Shown: one piece after another, positions 1 to 5,088 of the stretch
Numbering within the stretch: the first letter of the stretch is position 1
Layout: every line of letters begins with the position of its first letter
Assembly (NCBI GenBank): GCA_016839905.1
Contig: JAEOTJ010000222.1
Location: 1 to 5,088, forward strand
Source of the DNA: Promethearchaeota archaeon
Lineage (GTDB): Archaea; Asgardarchaeota; Lokiarchaeia; Sigynarchaeales; SOKP01
Direction of reading: 5' to 3'
DNA: 5,088 nucleotides
Made by a program: the position numbers and the translations under genes
The notes under the pieces: model-generated
The model's database searches: none
Seen by the model: only the letters and a program-made list of their open reading frames with translations
What the model was told of the DNA's origin: nothing

Positions 1-45
1 AATAATGATTTAAGAAAATCAACTGAATTAAAGCAAAAGTTCTAG
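1..45 (+). CDS. Possible C-terminal tail of a gene entering from the left
   Basis: Frame 1 of the plus strand is open from the window edge to TAG at 43-45 and would encode NNDLRKSTELKQKF, a hydrophilic, helix-prone ending in keeping with the composition of other proteins here. The other two plus frames stop within the first 12 bases. If real, this gene converges on the Fe-S/flavoprotein operon. Fourteen open codons are weak evidence on their own, and no family can be named. Confidence 0.25.
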   Translation, partial: NNDLRKSTELKQKF

Positions 46-245
46 TTAAATGGGGTATCTTATAAACAAAGATTTAAAATAAATGCATAATGATATTATC
101 TAACTTTCGAAGTTGAGTTTTAAATAATTAAGGAATGTGTCCTCAAATGGAAGATCAAGAAAAGATAAAAGAAAAGGAGAAATTCTAAATGATAAAAAGT
201 TATTTTAAATGAACCAAAATCATTAAAATATAAAAAAGTAAAAAA
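46..245. other. AT-rich intergenic stretch, no convincing gene
   Basis: This lies between the possible gene end at 45 and the stop codon of the minus-strand Fe-S protein. It contains only tiny plus-strand open frames, such as 136-189 (17 codons, MCPQMEDQEKIKEKEKF), without a well-placed ribosome-binding site. The part next to the minus-strand stop codon contains the operon's likely terminator. Confidence 0.6.
232..245 (-). terminator. Poly-T transcription terminator candidate for the flavoprotein/Fe-S operon
   Basis: Read on the minus strand, two runs of six T (245-240 and 237-232) follow directly after the TAA stop of the Fe-S gene (248-246). Archaeal RNA polymerase commonly terminates at such T-tracts without needing a hairpin. 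No strong stem precedes the tract. The call rests on position and composition in an AT-rich background. Confidence 0.45.
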
Positions 246-1505
246 TTAAAGTGCTCTTCTAACCAATTCTGACACATCAAGGGCTTCAATTTCATTATTT
301 TTTATATTTGTCTTAAATTGGTTTAAACAAAAAGGGCAACAAGAAACAATTGCATTAGCTGAAGTTTGTTTTGCCTCTTCGATTCGCTCATCTGCAGAAA
401 AGCTAGATAAATCCTTAAATGCTGAACGTACTCCTCCACCTGAACCGCAACACCAAGCATTATGCCTATTCCGAATCATTTCTACGAGTTCAATTCCAGG
501 TATTTTCTTTAATAAATCTCTAGGTGGTTCATATATCCCCATATGCCTTCCAATATGACAAGGATCATGATAAGTAATTTTCATTTTAAGACTCTTGTTA
601 AAGGTTAATTCGCCACTTTTTAACTTATCTAATAAAAATTCGGGTAAATGAATGACCTCTATTCCGTGGCTCAGTCCAAATTTATTAGGATATACGTCCT
701 TTAATGTCCTATAACACCCTGCACAGGAGGTTATGATCTTTTCAATTCCAGCATCCTCAAGCTTTTTTACATTTACTTCAGCTATTTTCCTTGCTTTTTC
801 AGTTTGCCCAGTCATATAGACGGGAGATCCACAACAACTTTCGTCATTTAAAATTTTAAAATTAATTCCTAATGAATTTAATAATTCCGTCGTTGCAATC
901 GCTACATTTTTTTCCCTATAACTTGATGTACATCCAACAAAATATGCTATTTTTGTGTCCGCGGTTTGTTTAATTGTTGAAGGTAACCAGTTTAACCTAT
1001 CAGCATGTTTTTCTCCATATGGGTTCTTTTCATTCATAATAAGTTCAGTATATCGTTCATGTTCTGGCATGGGTCCAAAACCAGCATTAACAGCTTTTTC
1101 TCTTATTGCCATCAACCATTCGCCTGCATAGGTGTGGATCTCTGGTATCTGACATTGCTGGATGCAAGCCAAGCAAGCAGAACAATGATAGAAAATCCTT
1201 GCTAAATTCTCAGTCCATTTAAGCTTGTCATTCGTTAAAGCCCATATGAGTAAATTTTTTCCTCCAAGATAATAAGCTTCAAATTTTCCAAATTCTCCTG
1301 AAGGGCAGATTCGTGACCATGCAGCCTCTTGGTATGCGGTCCTGCAAGTACCACATTTTCCGCACTGATATACAATATCCTCATAATGTTCTAATTTTTG
1401 GTATCTATTAGGATTATGATTTTCATATTTAGTTCTAACTTGAATTATACCTTTCCCTTCAATATATTTAACTTTTTTTTTTCTTGCTATACTAAGCACC
1501 TCCAA
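246..1505 (-). CDS. HdrD/GlcF-like iron-sulfur protein with two CCG domains, partner of the FAD-linked oxidase
   Basis: This is the probable electron-transfer subunit of a flavin-dependent dehydrogenase (419 residues from TTG at 1505). An N-terminal ferredoxin-like region has C48-x2-C51-x2-C54-x12-C67-P and C108-x2-C111-x2-C114-x3-C118, enough for two [4Fe-4S] clusters. Two complete CCG domains follow: C192, C224-C225, C261-x2-C264, then C316, C352-C353, C390-x2-C393. Both obey the CX31-39CCX35-36CXXC spacing of heterodisulfide reductase HdrB/HdrD, GlcF and LutA. There is no signal peptide or membrane helix, so it should be cytoplasmic. It overlaps the end of the flavoprotein gene, implying co-translation. 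The start is uncertain: TTG 1505 and GTG 1499 lack a spaced ribosome-binding site, whereas GGAGGTG (1503-1497) sits six bases before ATA at 1490. The next Met, residue 132, would remove both ferredoxin-like motifs. Family assignment is firm; the physiological acceptor (quinone, ferredoxin, thiol/disulfide) is unknown. Confidence 0.9.
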   Translation of the reverse strand: MEVLSIARKKKVKYIEGKGIIQVRTKYENHNPNRYQKLEHYEDIVYQCGKCGTCRTAYQEAAWSRICPSGEFGKFEAYYLGGKNLLIWALTNDKLKWTENLARIFYHCSACLACIQQCQIPEIHTYAGEWLMAIREKAVNAGFGPMPEHERYTELIMNEKNPYGEKHADRLNWLPSTIKQTADTKIAYFVGCTSSYREKNVAIATTELLNSLGINFKILNDESCCGSPVYMTGQTEKARKIAEVNVKKLEDAGIEKIITSCAGCYRTLKDVYPNKFGLSHGIEVIHLPEFLLDKLKSGELTFNKSLKMKITYHDPCHIGRHMGIYEPPRDLLKKIPGIELVEMIRNRHNAWCCGSGGGVRSAFKDLSSFSADERIEEAKQTSANAIVSCCPFCLNQFKTNIKNNEIEALDVSELVRRAL

Positions 1506-2916
1506 ATCCGTGTCCAGGATTCATTATATGATTGGGATCTAGGAGTTCTCTGATTTTTTTAATGAGTTCTTTCGTTGTTGGCATGATCTTTTCTGCATAT
1601 ACGTCATGAGCCCATTTAGGTGCCTTATACATTACCACGCCATCTATTGTCTGAACTTCATTATGAATTTCCTTTAATACCTCCCGGGTAGATTCTATTT
1701 CCGTTTGATTGTTTTTGTTAAAATTTAAATTCGTACGAGAAACACAATAATGTCCCCCAAACATTATTCGTCCATAAAATTGTGGCACGCGTTCATGCTT
1801 AATAGCTATGTTTCTTGATAGCTCATAATATTTTACGATATCGCGAGTAGAACAATAACTGCCAATCCATTCTCCACCACCTCCTCTAGCATAATTCCAA
1901 CATCCCCAAAGTTGAATTGGCATTGGGCCACCAAAAGCTGTTCGTACTGCAGAAAGATTTTGGAGATTACTTTCTTTACTAATATTCTCAATAGCTTCAC
2001 ATTGTGCCTCGTGTTGTTTTTCAGTATAAGCTTGTGTTGTTAGGAGACCATAGAAATCTGGTAATTTTGATTCTACGGCATCCAATGGCGCATTTTTTTC
2101 ATTATATCCTAAAGAAGAATTAGCCCATCCATAATTTTGAATGATTATATCACAAATTCCTAGTCCTGCTTTTGAGAGCTTGAGTAAAAACGGAACACCT
2201 ACTCCCATTGTCGGACCTATAAAACTATAATCCCTTCGATAAGGTAATTTTGGCCATAATTTTATTGCCGCTTTTGTGACAATTCCTGTGGTTCCTTCCC
2301 AACCGATAAATAATCCCGCCAAGTCTGGAAAAGGTTGCCTTCCATACCAGCAGTTGGAAACGCAACAAGACCCAATCTTTACTAAATCTCCTGAGCCTAA
2401 CACTGCTTCCAATCCATTAATAAATTCAGCACCAGTACCGCCTATCATCCCCAAATCAAACATCCCATAACATAGACAAGAAGGAATCACACCCGTGCCA
2501 GGAGGGGACCAAGTAATTCCTGCTCTTAAATCAGGATGGTATTTGTCAAGATATCCCTGCAAGTCGGCCCAGGTTATTCCACCTTCAACTAAAACATACA
2601 TGTCATCCTCATTTACTTCAAGTACTCTATTTAACCTTCTCAAGTCAACTACAATCCCTCCTTTTAAGGGAGTTGCACAGGATCCAAAATTTATCCCCGA
2701 AACCCATGGAACAACTGGAATTTTATATTTATTTGCTATTTTTACAATTTCCTGTACTTCCTCAGCAGAACCTGGCATTATTGCAATATCACACCTTCCT
2801 TCGGGTTCTGCGGTAATAAAATCGTGATGATATAAGAATTGCATCTCAGGCTGGTTTGAAACATATTTTTCTCCAATAATCTTCTCTAATTCAAAAATAA
2901 CAGTCGCATTATCCAT
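1492..2916 (-). CDS. FAD-linked oxidase (VAO/PCMH family), GlcD/lactate or aromatic-alcohol dehydrogenase-like
   Basis: This is a 474-residue flavoprotein, a normal length for the family, starting at ATG 2916. The PCMH-type FAD-binding domain spans about 41-215: IAIMPGSAEEVQEIVKIANK, then a diphosphate-binding loop SGINFGSCATPLKGGIVVDL (73-92), VLVEGGITWADL (108-119), and a Gly-rich segment near 154-172. The C-terminal FAD-oxidase domain ends with the family signature LLDPNHIMNPGHGF (458-471). Such proteins oxidise 2-hydroxyacids (GlcD, D-lactate dehydrogenase) or phenolic alcohols (vanillyl-alcohol oxidase, 4-cresol dehydrogenase); the substrate is not decidable here. The segment with S146-C147-L148-C149 and G182-S183-C184-C185-x3-C189 is unusually cysteine-rich. 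The following overlapping gene encodes a CCG Fe-S protein, so the pair probably acts as an anaerobic dehydrogenase and not an oxygen-using oxidase. No signal peptide or membrane segment is seen. The start has only a minimal GAG ahead of it, consistent with a short leader. Confidence 0.9.
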   Translation of the reverse strand: MDNATVIFELEKIIGEKYVSNQPEMQFLYHHDFITAEPEGRCDIAIMPGSAEEVQEIVKIANKYKIPVVPWVSGINFGSCATPLKGGIVVDLRRLNRVLEVNEDDMYVLVEGGITWADLQGYLDKYHPDLRAGITWSPPGTGVIPSCLCYGMFDLGMIGGTGAEFINGLEAVLGSGDLVKIGSCCVSNCWYGRQPFPDLAGLFIGWEGTTGIVTKAAIKLWPKLPYRRDYSFIGPTMGVGVPFLLKLSKAGLGICDIIIQNYGWANSSLGYNEKNAPLDAVESKLPDFYGLLTTQAYTEKQHEAQCEAIENISKESNLQNLSAVRTAFGGPMPIQLWGCWNYARGGGGEWIGSYCSTRDIVKYYELSRNIAIKHERVPQFYGRIMFGGHYCVSRTNLNFNKNNQTEIESTREVLKEIHNEVQTIDGVVMYKAPKWAHDVYAEKIMPTTKELIKKIRELLDPNHIMNPGHGFGGA

Positions 2917-2943
2917 TTTTCGCTCATTTTTACATTTAATTTG

Positions 2944-2953
2944 ATTTATAAAA
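2944..2953 (-). promoter_or_regulatory. TATA-box candidate for the flavoprotein/Fe-S operon
   Basis: On the minus strand TTTTATAAAT lies about 33 bases before the ATG at 2916. Archaeal transcription typically starts 22-27 bases past the TATA centre, which predicts a leader of only about 7 bases and fits the absence of a strong ribosome-binding site. AT-rich DNA gives many such matches by chance. Confidence 0.35.
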
Positions 2954-3097
2954 CTATATTTTATTTTTAATTTTAATGATTTGTGATTAATTTCTATATT
3001 GTGTGTATAACAAAATATGATTCTTCTTAAGTAATAAAATTGTGTATTTCCTCTCTAAATAGTTATCCTTCTATATTGTTTAAAGCATTTTTTTTTA

Positions 3098-3142
3098 TCT
3101 TATACACAGAATATAAGAATTAATCCTAATTCTGCTTTTTTT
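3098..3142. other. Two overlapping perfect 7-bp hairpins and a T7 tract in the 2917-3171 intergenic gap
   Basis: TCTTATA (3098-3104) and TATAAGA (3112-3118) can pair across a 7-base loop. AGAATTA (3116-3122) and TAATTCT (3127-3133) can pair across a 4-base loop. They share 3116-3118, so the two stems are largely alternative to each other. A run of seven T (3136-3142) follows the second on the plus strand, but no plus-strand gene precedes it. On the minus strand the pair lies 30-75 bases downstream of the coiled-coil gene, where it could mark a transcript end. In DNA this AT-rich a 7-bp stem is not improbable by chance. Confidence 0.3.
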
Positions 3143-3171
3143 ACCTTTATTATTTTTAAATTTTCAGCTTT

Positions 3172-3720
3172 TTATTGTTCTTCATTTATTTGCTTTATCT
3201 CTTCATATTTTTCTAGGTATGGCTTCAAAATTTCTTCTTTCAATTGGCTTTTCTTTTGTTCTTTTATTTCTTTTACTTTATCAAATATTTTCCATAACTT
3301 TTCTGAACTTGACTTACCATCTAAAACATCGTATAGTTCATATTTAGAAAACATATCATTTCCGAATATTTCTAAATTATTGTCATCTTGAAGATTTTTT
3401 ATTATCTTCTTTAATTCTTTTTCTCTATTATTCAATGATTCTATTTCTTCTATATTTTTCTTGAAGTTTAAATCCATAACTTCTTTAATCATCTCTTCAG
3501 ATTCTTTGGTAGTTAAAGCTTTAATTTTTTGAGAAATTTCATCTTCAAAAACCATCCTATTTTTAAAAAGATTTTCTATTTCATTTCTTAGAATATATGT
3601 ATGTTCCTGGTCAATATTTTTGCTTTCCTCCATTTCAAGTATAAAATGATATATCAATTCTTCTAATATATCACGGGTCTCATCGTATTTTTTTTCCATT
3701 TCTTTTAACTTAATTACCAA
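3172..3720 (-). CDS. Charged coiled-coil protein of unknown function
   Basis: I do not recognise this 182-residue protein. It is almost entirely charged and helix-prone, with long Lys/Glu/Ile/Leu stretches suggesting coiled coil at about 1-30, 50-112 and 140-182. A short break around 113-139 (NNLEIFGNDMFSKYELYDVL, then DGKSSS) may be a hinge. It has no cysteine, no signal peptide, no membrane helix and no obvious catalytic motif, so a structural or partner-binding role in the cytoplasm is the most that can be inferred. The TTG at 3720 has no ribosome-binding site. The ATG at 3699 (giving 175 residues, starting MEKKYDETRD) is an equal or better start. A TATA-like run lies 25-50 bases upstream. 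Its base composition matches the neighbouring unknown genes rather than the more GC-balanced metabolic operon. The open frame is long for AT-rich DNA with natural amino-acid use, so it is likely real. Confidence 0.75.
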   Translation of the reverse strand: MVIKLKEMEKKYDETRDILEELIYHFILEMEESKNIDQEHTYILRNEIENLFKNRMVFEDEISQKIKALTTKESEEMIKEVMDLNFKKNIEEIESLNNREKELKKIIKNLQDDNNLEIFGNDMFSKYELYDVLDGKSSSEKLWKIFDKVKEIKEQKKSQLKEEILKPYLEKYEEIKQINEEQ

Positions 3721-3744
3721 TTTTAAAATTTTATTTTCTATGGT

Positions 3745-3758
3745 AATATATTTTTTTT
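3745..3758 (-). promoter_or_regulatory. TATA-box candidate for the coiled-coil gene
   Basis: The minus strand reads a run of A followed by TATATTA (3751-3745). It sits about 27 bases before TTG 3720 and 49 before ATG 3699. A purine-rich run just upstream of a TATA element resembles an archaeal BRE/TATA arrangement. This is weak evidence in an AT-rich region. Confidence 0.3.
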
Positions 3759-3900
3759 TTTATTATTTTTATTATTTTCTTGCTTAATTTAGAATACTTA
3801 CTTGGCTTCAATAAGTTATCTTAGTATTTATTTTGGATTTATATTTGTGAATGCAGTTTGATGAAATCATTTTATATGGATAAAGAATTGAAATGAGTGT

Positions 3901-3907
3901 AAAAAAA
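3901..3907 (-). terminator. T7 tract, possible terminator after the 121-residue gene and small cysteine ORF
   Basis: Seven T in a row on the minus strand, about 67 bases past the stop of the small cysteine ORF. The position suits archaeal T-tract termination. No stable stem precedes it. Confidence 0.3.
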
Positions 3908-3973
3908 CAATTTCCTGCATTTTTCACTACAAAAACGCTCTCACTTTCTCTTTAATTTTTCTTGACGGGGGTT

Positions 3974-4117
3974 TTAAAAGAATCTTTTCTTTCCCCTCAA
4001 TTTTTCTTCATCTTCTTTCATGGAGTACTTCTCTAAACTTGAAATTGGCGTTGTAATTCTATATGAACACCATTCTTTAAAGAGATACCTGCAATATTGG
4101 CAATCTTTTTTATTAAT
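3974..4117 (-). CDS. Possible 47-residue small cysteine-containing protein with ATT start (or remnant of one)
   Basis: The frame from ATT at 4117 to TAA at 3974 would encode a product beginning MNKKDCQYCRYLFKEWC. Cysteines are at 6, 9 and 17 (C-x2-C-x7-C), followed by a charged Lys/Glu tail ending KKRFF. The spacing recalls small archaeal zinc-ribbon-like proteins that carry a fourth cysteine further on; here that region (YSMKED, 31-36) has none. No ATG, GTG or TTG precedes the cysteines in frame, because TAG lies directly upstream. However, AGGTGA (4129-4124), a perfect Shine-Dalgarno match, stands six bases ahead of the ATT, and the frame follows the 121-residue gene by only 17 bases, as in an operon. 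Alternatives are a decayed gene, or chance: another frame here is also open for about 30 codons. Metal binding is inference from the cysteines. Confidence 0.4.
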   Translation of the reverse strand: MNKKDCQYCRYLFKEWCSYRITTPISSLEKYSMKEDEEKLRGKKRFF

Positions 4118-4120
4118 CTA

Positions 4121-4129
4121 ACCTCACCT
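4121..4129 (-). promoter_or_regulatory. Ribosome-binding site ahead of the small cysteine ORF
   Basis: The minus strand reads AGGTGAGGT. AGGTGA is complementary to the UCACCU in the archaeal 16S rRNA tail. It lies six bases before ATT 4117 and a few bases after the stop codon of the 121-residue gene, so if functional it points to translation of the downstream frame. Confidence 0.4.
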
Positions 4130-4134
4130 AATCA

Positions 4135-4500
4135 TTAATCAATAATAATGTCATGATGTTCAAAATTAAATATCAATTTCTTATTATAAACTTCCAAAGA
4201 TTTCTTTAACAATTTTAGGAAAGGTTTTGGTTTTAAATCTATTAATTCATTGAATTTGTAAAATAATAAAGCAGATTTTAAACTTTCATAGCCAAATATC
4301 AATGTATTTTTATTATTCTTACCCTGAATTTCAAAAAAATCATTTCTACTAATTATAATTTTTGATATTTCACCGACGTGTGATATTATTTCTTTTTTAT
4401 GGTTCTCAAACATGTTGGACATTTCGGATTTGATTTTAAATATTTTCTTTTCCATTTCTTTTATCTTTTTTATTATGCAATAAAGGGTGACTCCTGCCAC
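4135..4500 (-). CDS. Helical protein of unknown function, 121 residues
   Basis: I do not recognise this protein. From GTG 4500 it begins with a short hydrophobic stretch (AGVTLYCII, 2-10), then a Lys/Glu/Ile helix that may form a coiled coil (about 11-50), and a more mixed C-terminal part (51-121: FGYESLKSALLFYKFNEL, then LKPKPFLKLLKKSLEVY). There is one cysteine (C8) and no catalytic motif. The start is doubtful. The GTG lies inside one arm of the 14-bp inverted repeat, with no ribosome-binding site ahead. The same frame stays open upstream to TGA at 4551-4549, and with that extension would spell a possible membrane helix (LARLGLVAGVTLYCII), but no start codon exists there. ATG at 4455 gives a 106-residue soluble version in a context (AAAGAAATGGAAAA) matching that of the coiled-coil gene's ATG 3699. 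The N-terminus may therefore be truncated or altered by the repeat element. Confidence 0.6.
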   Translation of the reverse strand: MAGVTLYCIIKKIKEMEKKIFKIKSEMSNMFENHKKEIISHVGEISKIIISRNDFFEIQGKNNKNTLIFGYESLKSALLFYKFNELIDLKPKPFLKLLKKSLEVYNKKLIFNFEHHDIIID

Positions 4501-4607
4501 GAGACCTAAACGAGCAAGGTTAAAAAATAAATAGTGGGTAAAGCAAAATCAGATCATAATGTCTTATACTAACCAAAAGATAAAAATCCAGAGCGTGGCA
4601 GGAGTCA
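4488..4607. repeat. 120-base segment bounded by a perfect 14-bp GC-rich inverted repeat
   Basis: TGACTCCTGCCACG at 4488-4501 is repeated exactly in inverse as CGTGGCAGGAGTCA at 4594-4607, around 92 AT-rich bases. Nine of 14 bases per arm are G or C in a very AT-rich setting, so chance is a poor explanation. The ends read TG...CA, as in some insertion sequences and MITEs, but the flanks (AAAGGG left, AGATTA right) show no target-site duplication. A weaker nested pair, GGTTA 4518-4522 with TAACC 4570-4574, lies inside. In minus-strand RNA the arm nearest the 121-residue gene holds AGGAG (4495-4491), paired with CTCCT in the far arm. It could be a mobile-element relic, a structured RNA or leader, or an invertible segment; the sequence alone does not decide. 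Confidence 0.65.
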
Positions 4608-4796
4608 AGATTAATTATTCTTTTTGTTTTCTTTTTCCATTTTTAATATAATTCCTTTATTTTGGGATTTAATAGATCTCGAAATTTTTTAATTCTAATC
4701 ATTGATAATTAAACATGTTAAATAATCTATTTAAATATTATGAATTATTATTCAAAATAAAAGATTTAAAAAATAAAATAATAGAGATTATATTTC
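4608..4796. other. Divergent intergenic region, mostly A/T
   Basis: This lies between the inverted-repeat element and the plus-strand hydrolase gene. The longest minus-strand open frame starting with ATG is about 19 codons (MIRIKKFRDLLNPKIKELY), without a ribosome-binding site, so it is not called as a gene. The right part contains the likely promoter of the hydrolase gene. Confidence 0.5.
4765..4773 (+). promoter_or_regulatory. TATA-box candidate for the metallo-beta-lactamase-fold gene
   Basis: TTTAAAAAA preceded by the purine-rich AAAAGA lies about 29 bases before ATG 4797, the spacing expected for a short-leader archaeal transcript. A second, TATTTAAATATTA-like run lies further upstream near 4727-4741. 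Either could be used; both are common in AT-rich DNA. Confidence 0.3.
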
Positions 4797-5088
4797 ATGA
4801 ATTCATTAACTTTCAAGATTCATGTTGTTTTTGATAATAAATGTGCTAAAAAAGGTTTTTTAACTGGTTTTGGTTTTTCAGCGTTAATTTATAACCATCT
4901 AACGCAAAATTTTATACTTTTTGATACTGGAGGAGATGCTGAGGTTTTAATTCATAATATCAAAAAATTTAATGTTGATATTAAGGAAATAAAAAAAGTC
5001 ATTATTTCTCATGATCATTTTGATCATTCTGGGGGTTTAGATGGAATTTATAGAAATAATCCCGAAATTGAGATTTATATTCCCCAAA
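4797..5088 (+). CDS. Metallo-beta-lactamase-fold hydrolase, N-terminal part (runs off the right edge)
   Basis: The gene starts at ATG 4797 (MNSLTFKIHVVFDNK), and 97 codons are visible before the window ends. The metal-binding signature HxHxDH is intact: H72, H74, D76, H77 in SHDHFDHSGGL. Before it come a beta-strand-like FILFDTGG (39-46) and GFGFSALIY (24-32), the usual order in the fold. The N-terminal pattern (VVFDN, then GFSALI, FDTG, SHDHFDHSGG) resembles the archaeal and bacterial family around MJ0301, annotated as dihydropterin-related phosphate synthase or beta-lactamase superfamily II hydrolase. A two-metal hydrolase in the cytoplasm is expected; the substrate is unknown. The second half, with the remaining metal ligands, lies outside the window, so completeness cannot be judged. 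It is transcribed away from the unknown minus-strand block, so is probably not part of it. A weak purine-rich site (AGAGAT, 4782-4787) precedes the start. Confidence 0.85.
   Translation, partial: MNSLTFKIHVVFDNKCAKKGFLTGFGFSALIYNHLTQNFILFDTGGDAEVLIHNIKKFNVDIKEIKKVIISHDHFDHSGGLDGIYRNNPEIEIYIPQ

Larger units (their letters stand above)
3721..3973. other. Non-coding gap between the small cysteine ORF and the coiled-coil gene
   Basis: I see no convincing gene in these 253 bases on either strand; the open frames are 20 codons or shorter. On the minus strand it carries, in order, a T-tract that may end the upstream transcript (3907-3901) and the TATA-like box of the downstream gene. A G-run on the plus strand (GACGGGGG, 3964-3971) stands out from the AT-rich surroundings without an assigned role. 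Confidence 0.55.

Noticed and set aside
136..189. Plus-strand 17-codon frame (MCPQMEDQEKIKEKEKF) and an adjacent 7-codon frame with GGAG ahead
   Set aside because: Too short and without homology to support; poly-A rich DNA readily gives Lys/Glu frames.
1005..1205. Plus-strand open frame of 66 codons
   Set aside because: It lies opposite the Fe-S protein gene, whose cysteine motifs show the minus strand is coding; a shadow frame.
2276..2827. Plus-strand open frames at 2276-2470 and 2495-2827
   Set aside because: Both are antisense to the well-supported FAD-linked oxidase and have Ser/Pro-rich, family-less translations typical of shadow frames.
4487..4534. Plus-strand frame from GTG 4487 (VTPATRPKRARLKNK)
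   Set aside because: Fifteen codons, no ribosome-binding site, and it runs through the inverted-repeat arm; the coding look is probably accidental.
4488..4607. Recent IS or MITE insertion with target duplication
   Set aside because: The ends resemble TG...CA, but the flanking bases (GGG against AGA) do not repeat, so a fresh insertion is not supported; an old or different element remains possible.
4488..4610. H/ACA guide RNA or tRNA-like gene in the inverted-repeat element
   Set aside because: An AGA follows the stem, but the uninterrupted 14-bp basal stem leaves no proper guide pocket, and no T-loop or acceptor stem typical of tRNA is present.
1..5088. CRISPR array, rRNA, tRNA or transposase gene
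   Set aside because: No regularly spaced direct repeats, no conserved rRNA or tRNA signatures and no transposase-like protein were seen on either strand.

Overview
The window is strongly AT-rich DNA, most likely from an archaeon. The reasons are a two-gene flavoprotein plus HdrD/GlcF-type iron-sulfur operon typical of anaerobic archaea, Lys/Glu/Ile/Asn-rich proteins, poly-T tracts after genes, TATA-like boxes about 30 bases before start codons, and perfect GGAGGTG or AGGTGA Shine-Dalgarno matches. An Asgard (Lokiarchaeia-like) lineage would fit, but nothing here proves it.

Layout. Bases 1-45 may hold the last 14 codons of a plus-strand gene. Bases 46-245 are non-coding and carry a T-rich terminator for the minus-strand operon. 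Bases 246-2916 (minus) are a tight operon: a VAO/PCMH-family FAD-linked oxidase (2916-1492), then an overlapping Fe-S subunit (1505-246) with two ferredoxin-type cysteine clusters and two complete CCG domains. Together they look like a 2-hydroxyacid (glycolate/lactate-like) or aromatic-alcohol dehydrogenase that passes electrons from FAD through [4Fe-4S] clusters to a CCG-type site; the substrate cannot be read from sequence. Bases 2917-3171 hold a promoter candidate and two overlapping hairpins.

Bases 3172-4500 (minus) are a block of genes I do not recognise: a 121-residue helical protein (4500-4135), a possible 47-residue cysteine-containing protein 17 bases downstream that would need an ATT start (4117-3974), and, after a 253-base gap, a 182-residue charged coiled-coil protein (3720-3172). 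The start of the first one lies inside one arm of a perfect 14-bp GC-rich inverted repeat (4488-4501 and 4594-4607) bounding a 120-base segment. Its nature is unsettled: MITE-like element, structured RNA or leader, or invertible segment.

From 4797 a plus-strand metallo-beta-lactamase-fold hydrolase begins and runs off the right edge. It is divergent from the unknown block.

The observations most worth a second look are the 120-base inverted-repeat element, and two places where a good ribosome-binding site sits exactly six bases ahead of a non-standard start codon (ATA at 1490, ATT at 4117).
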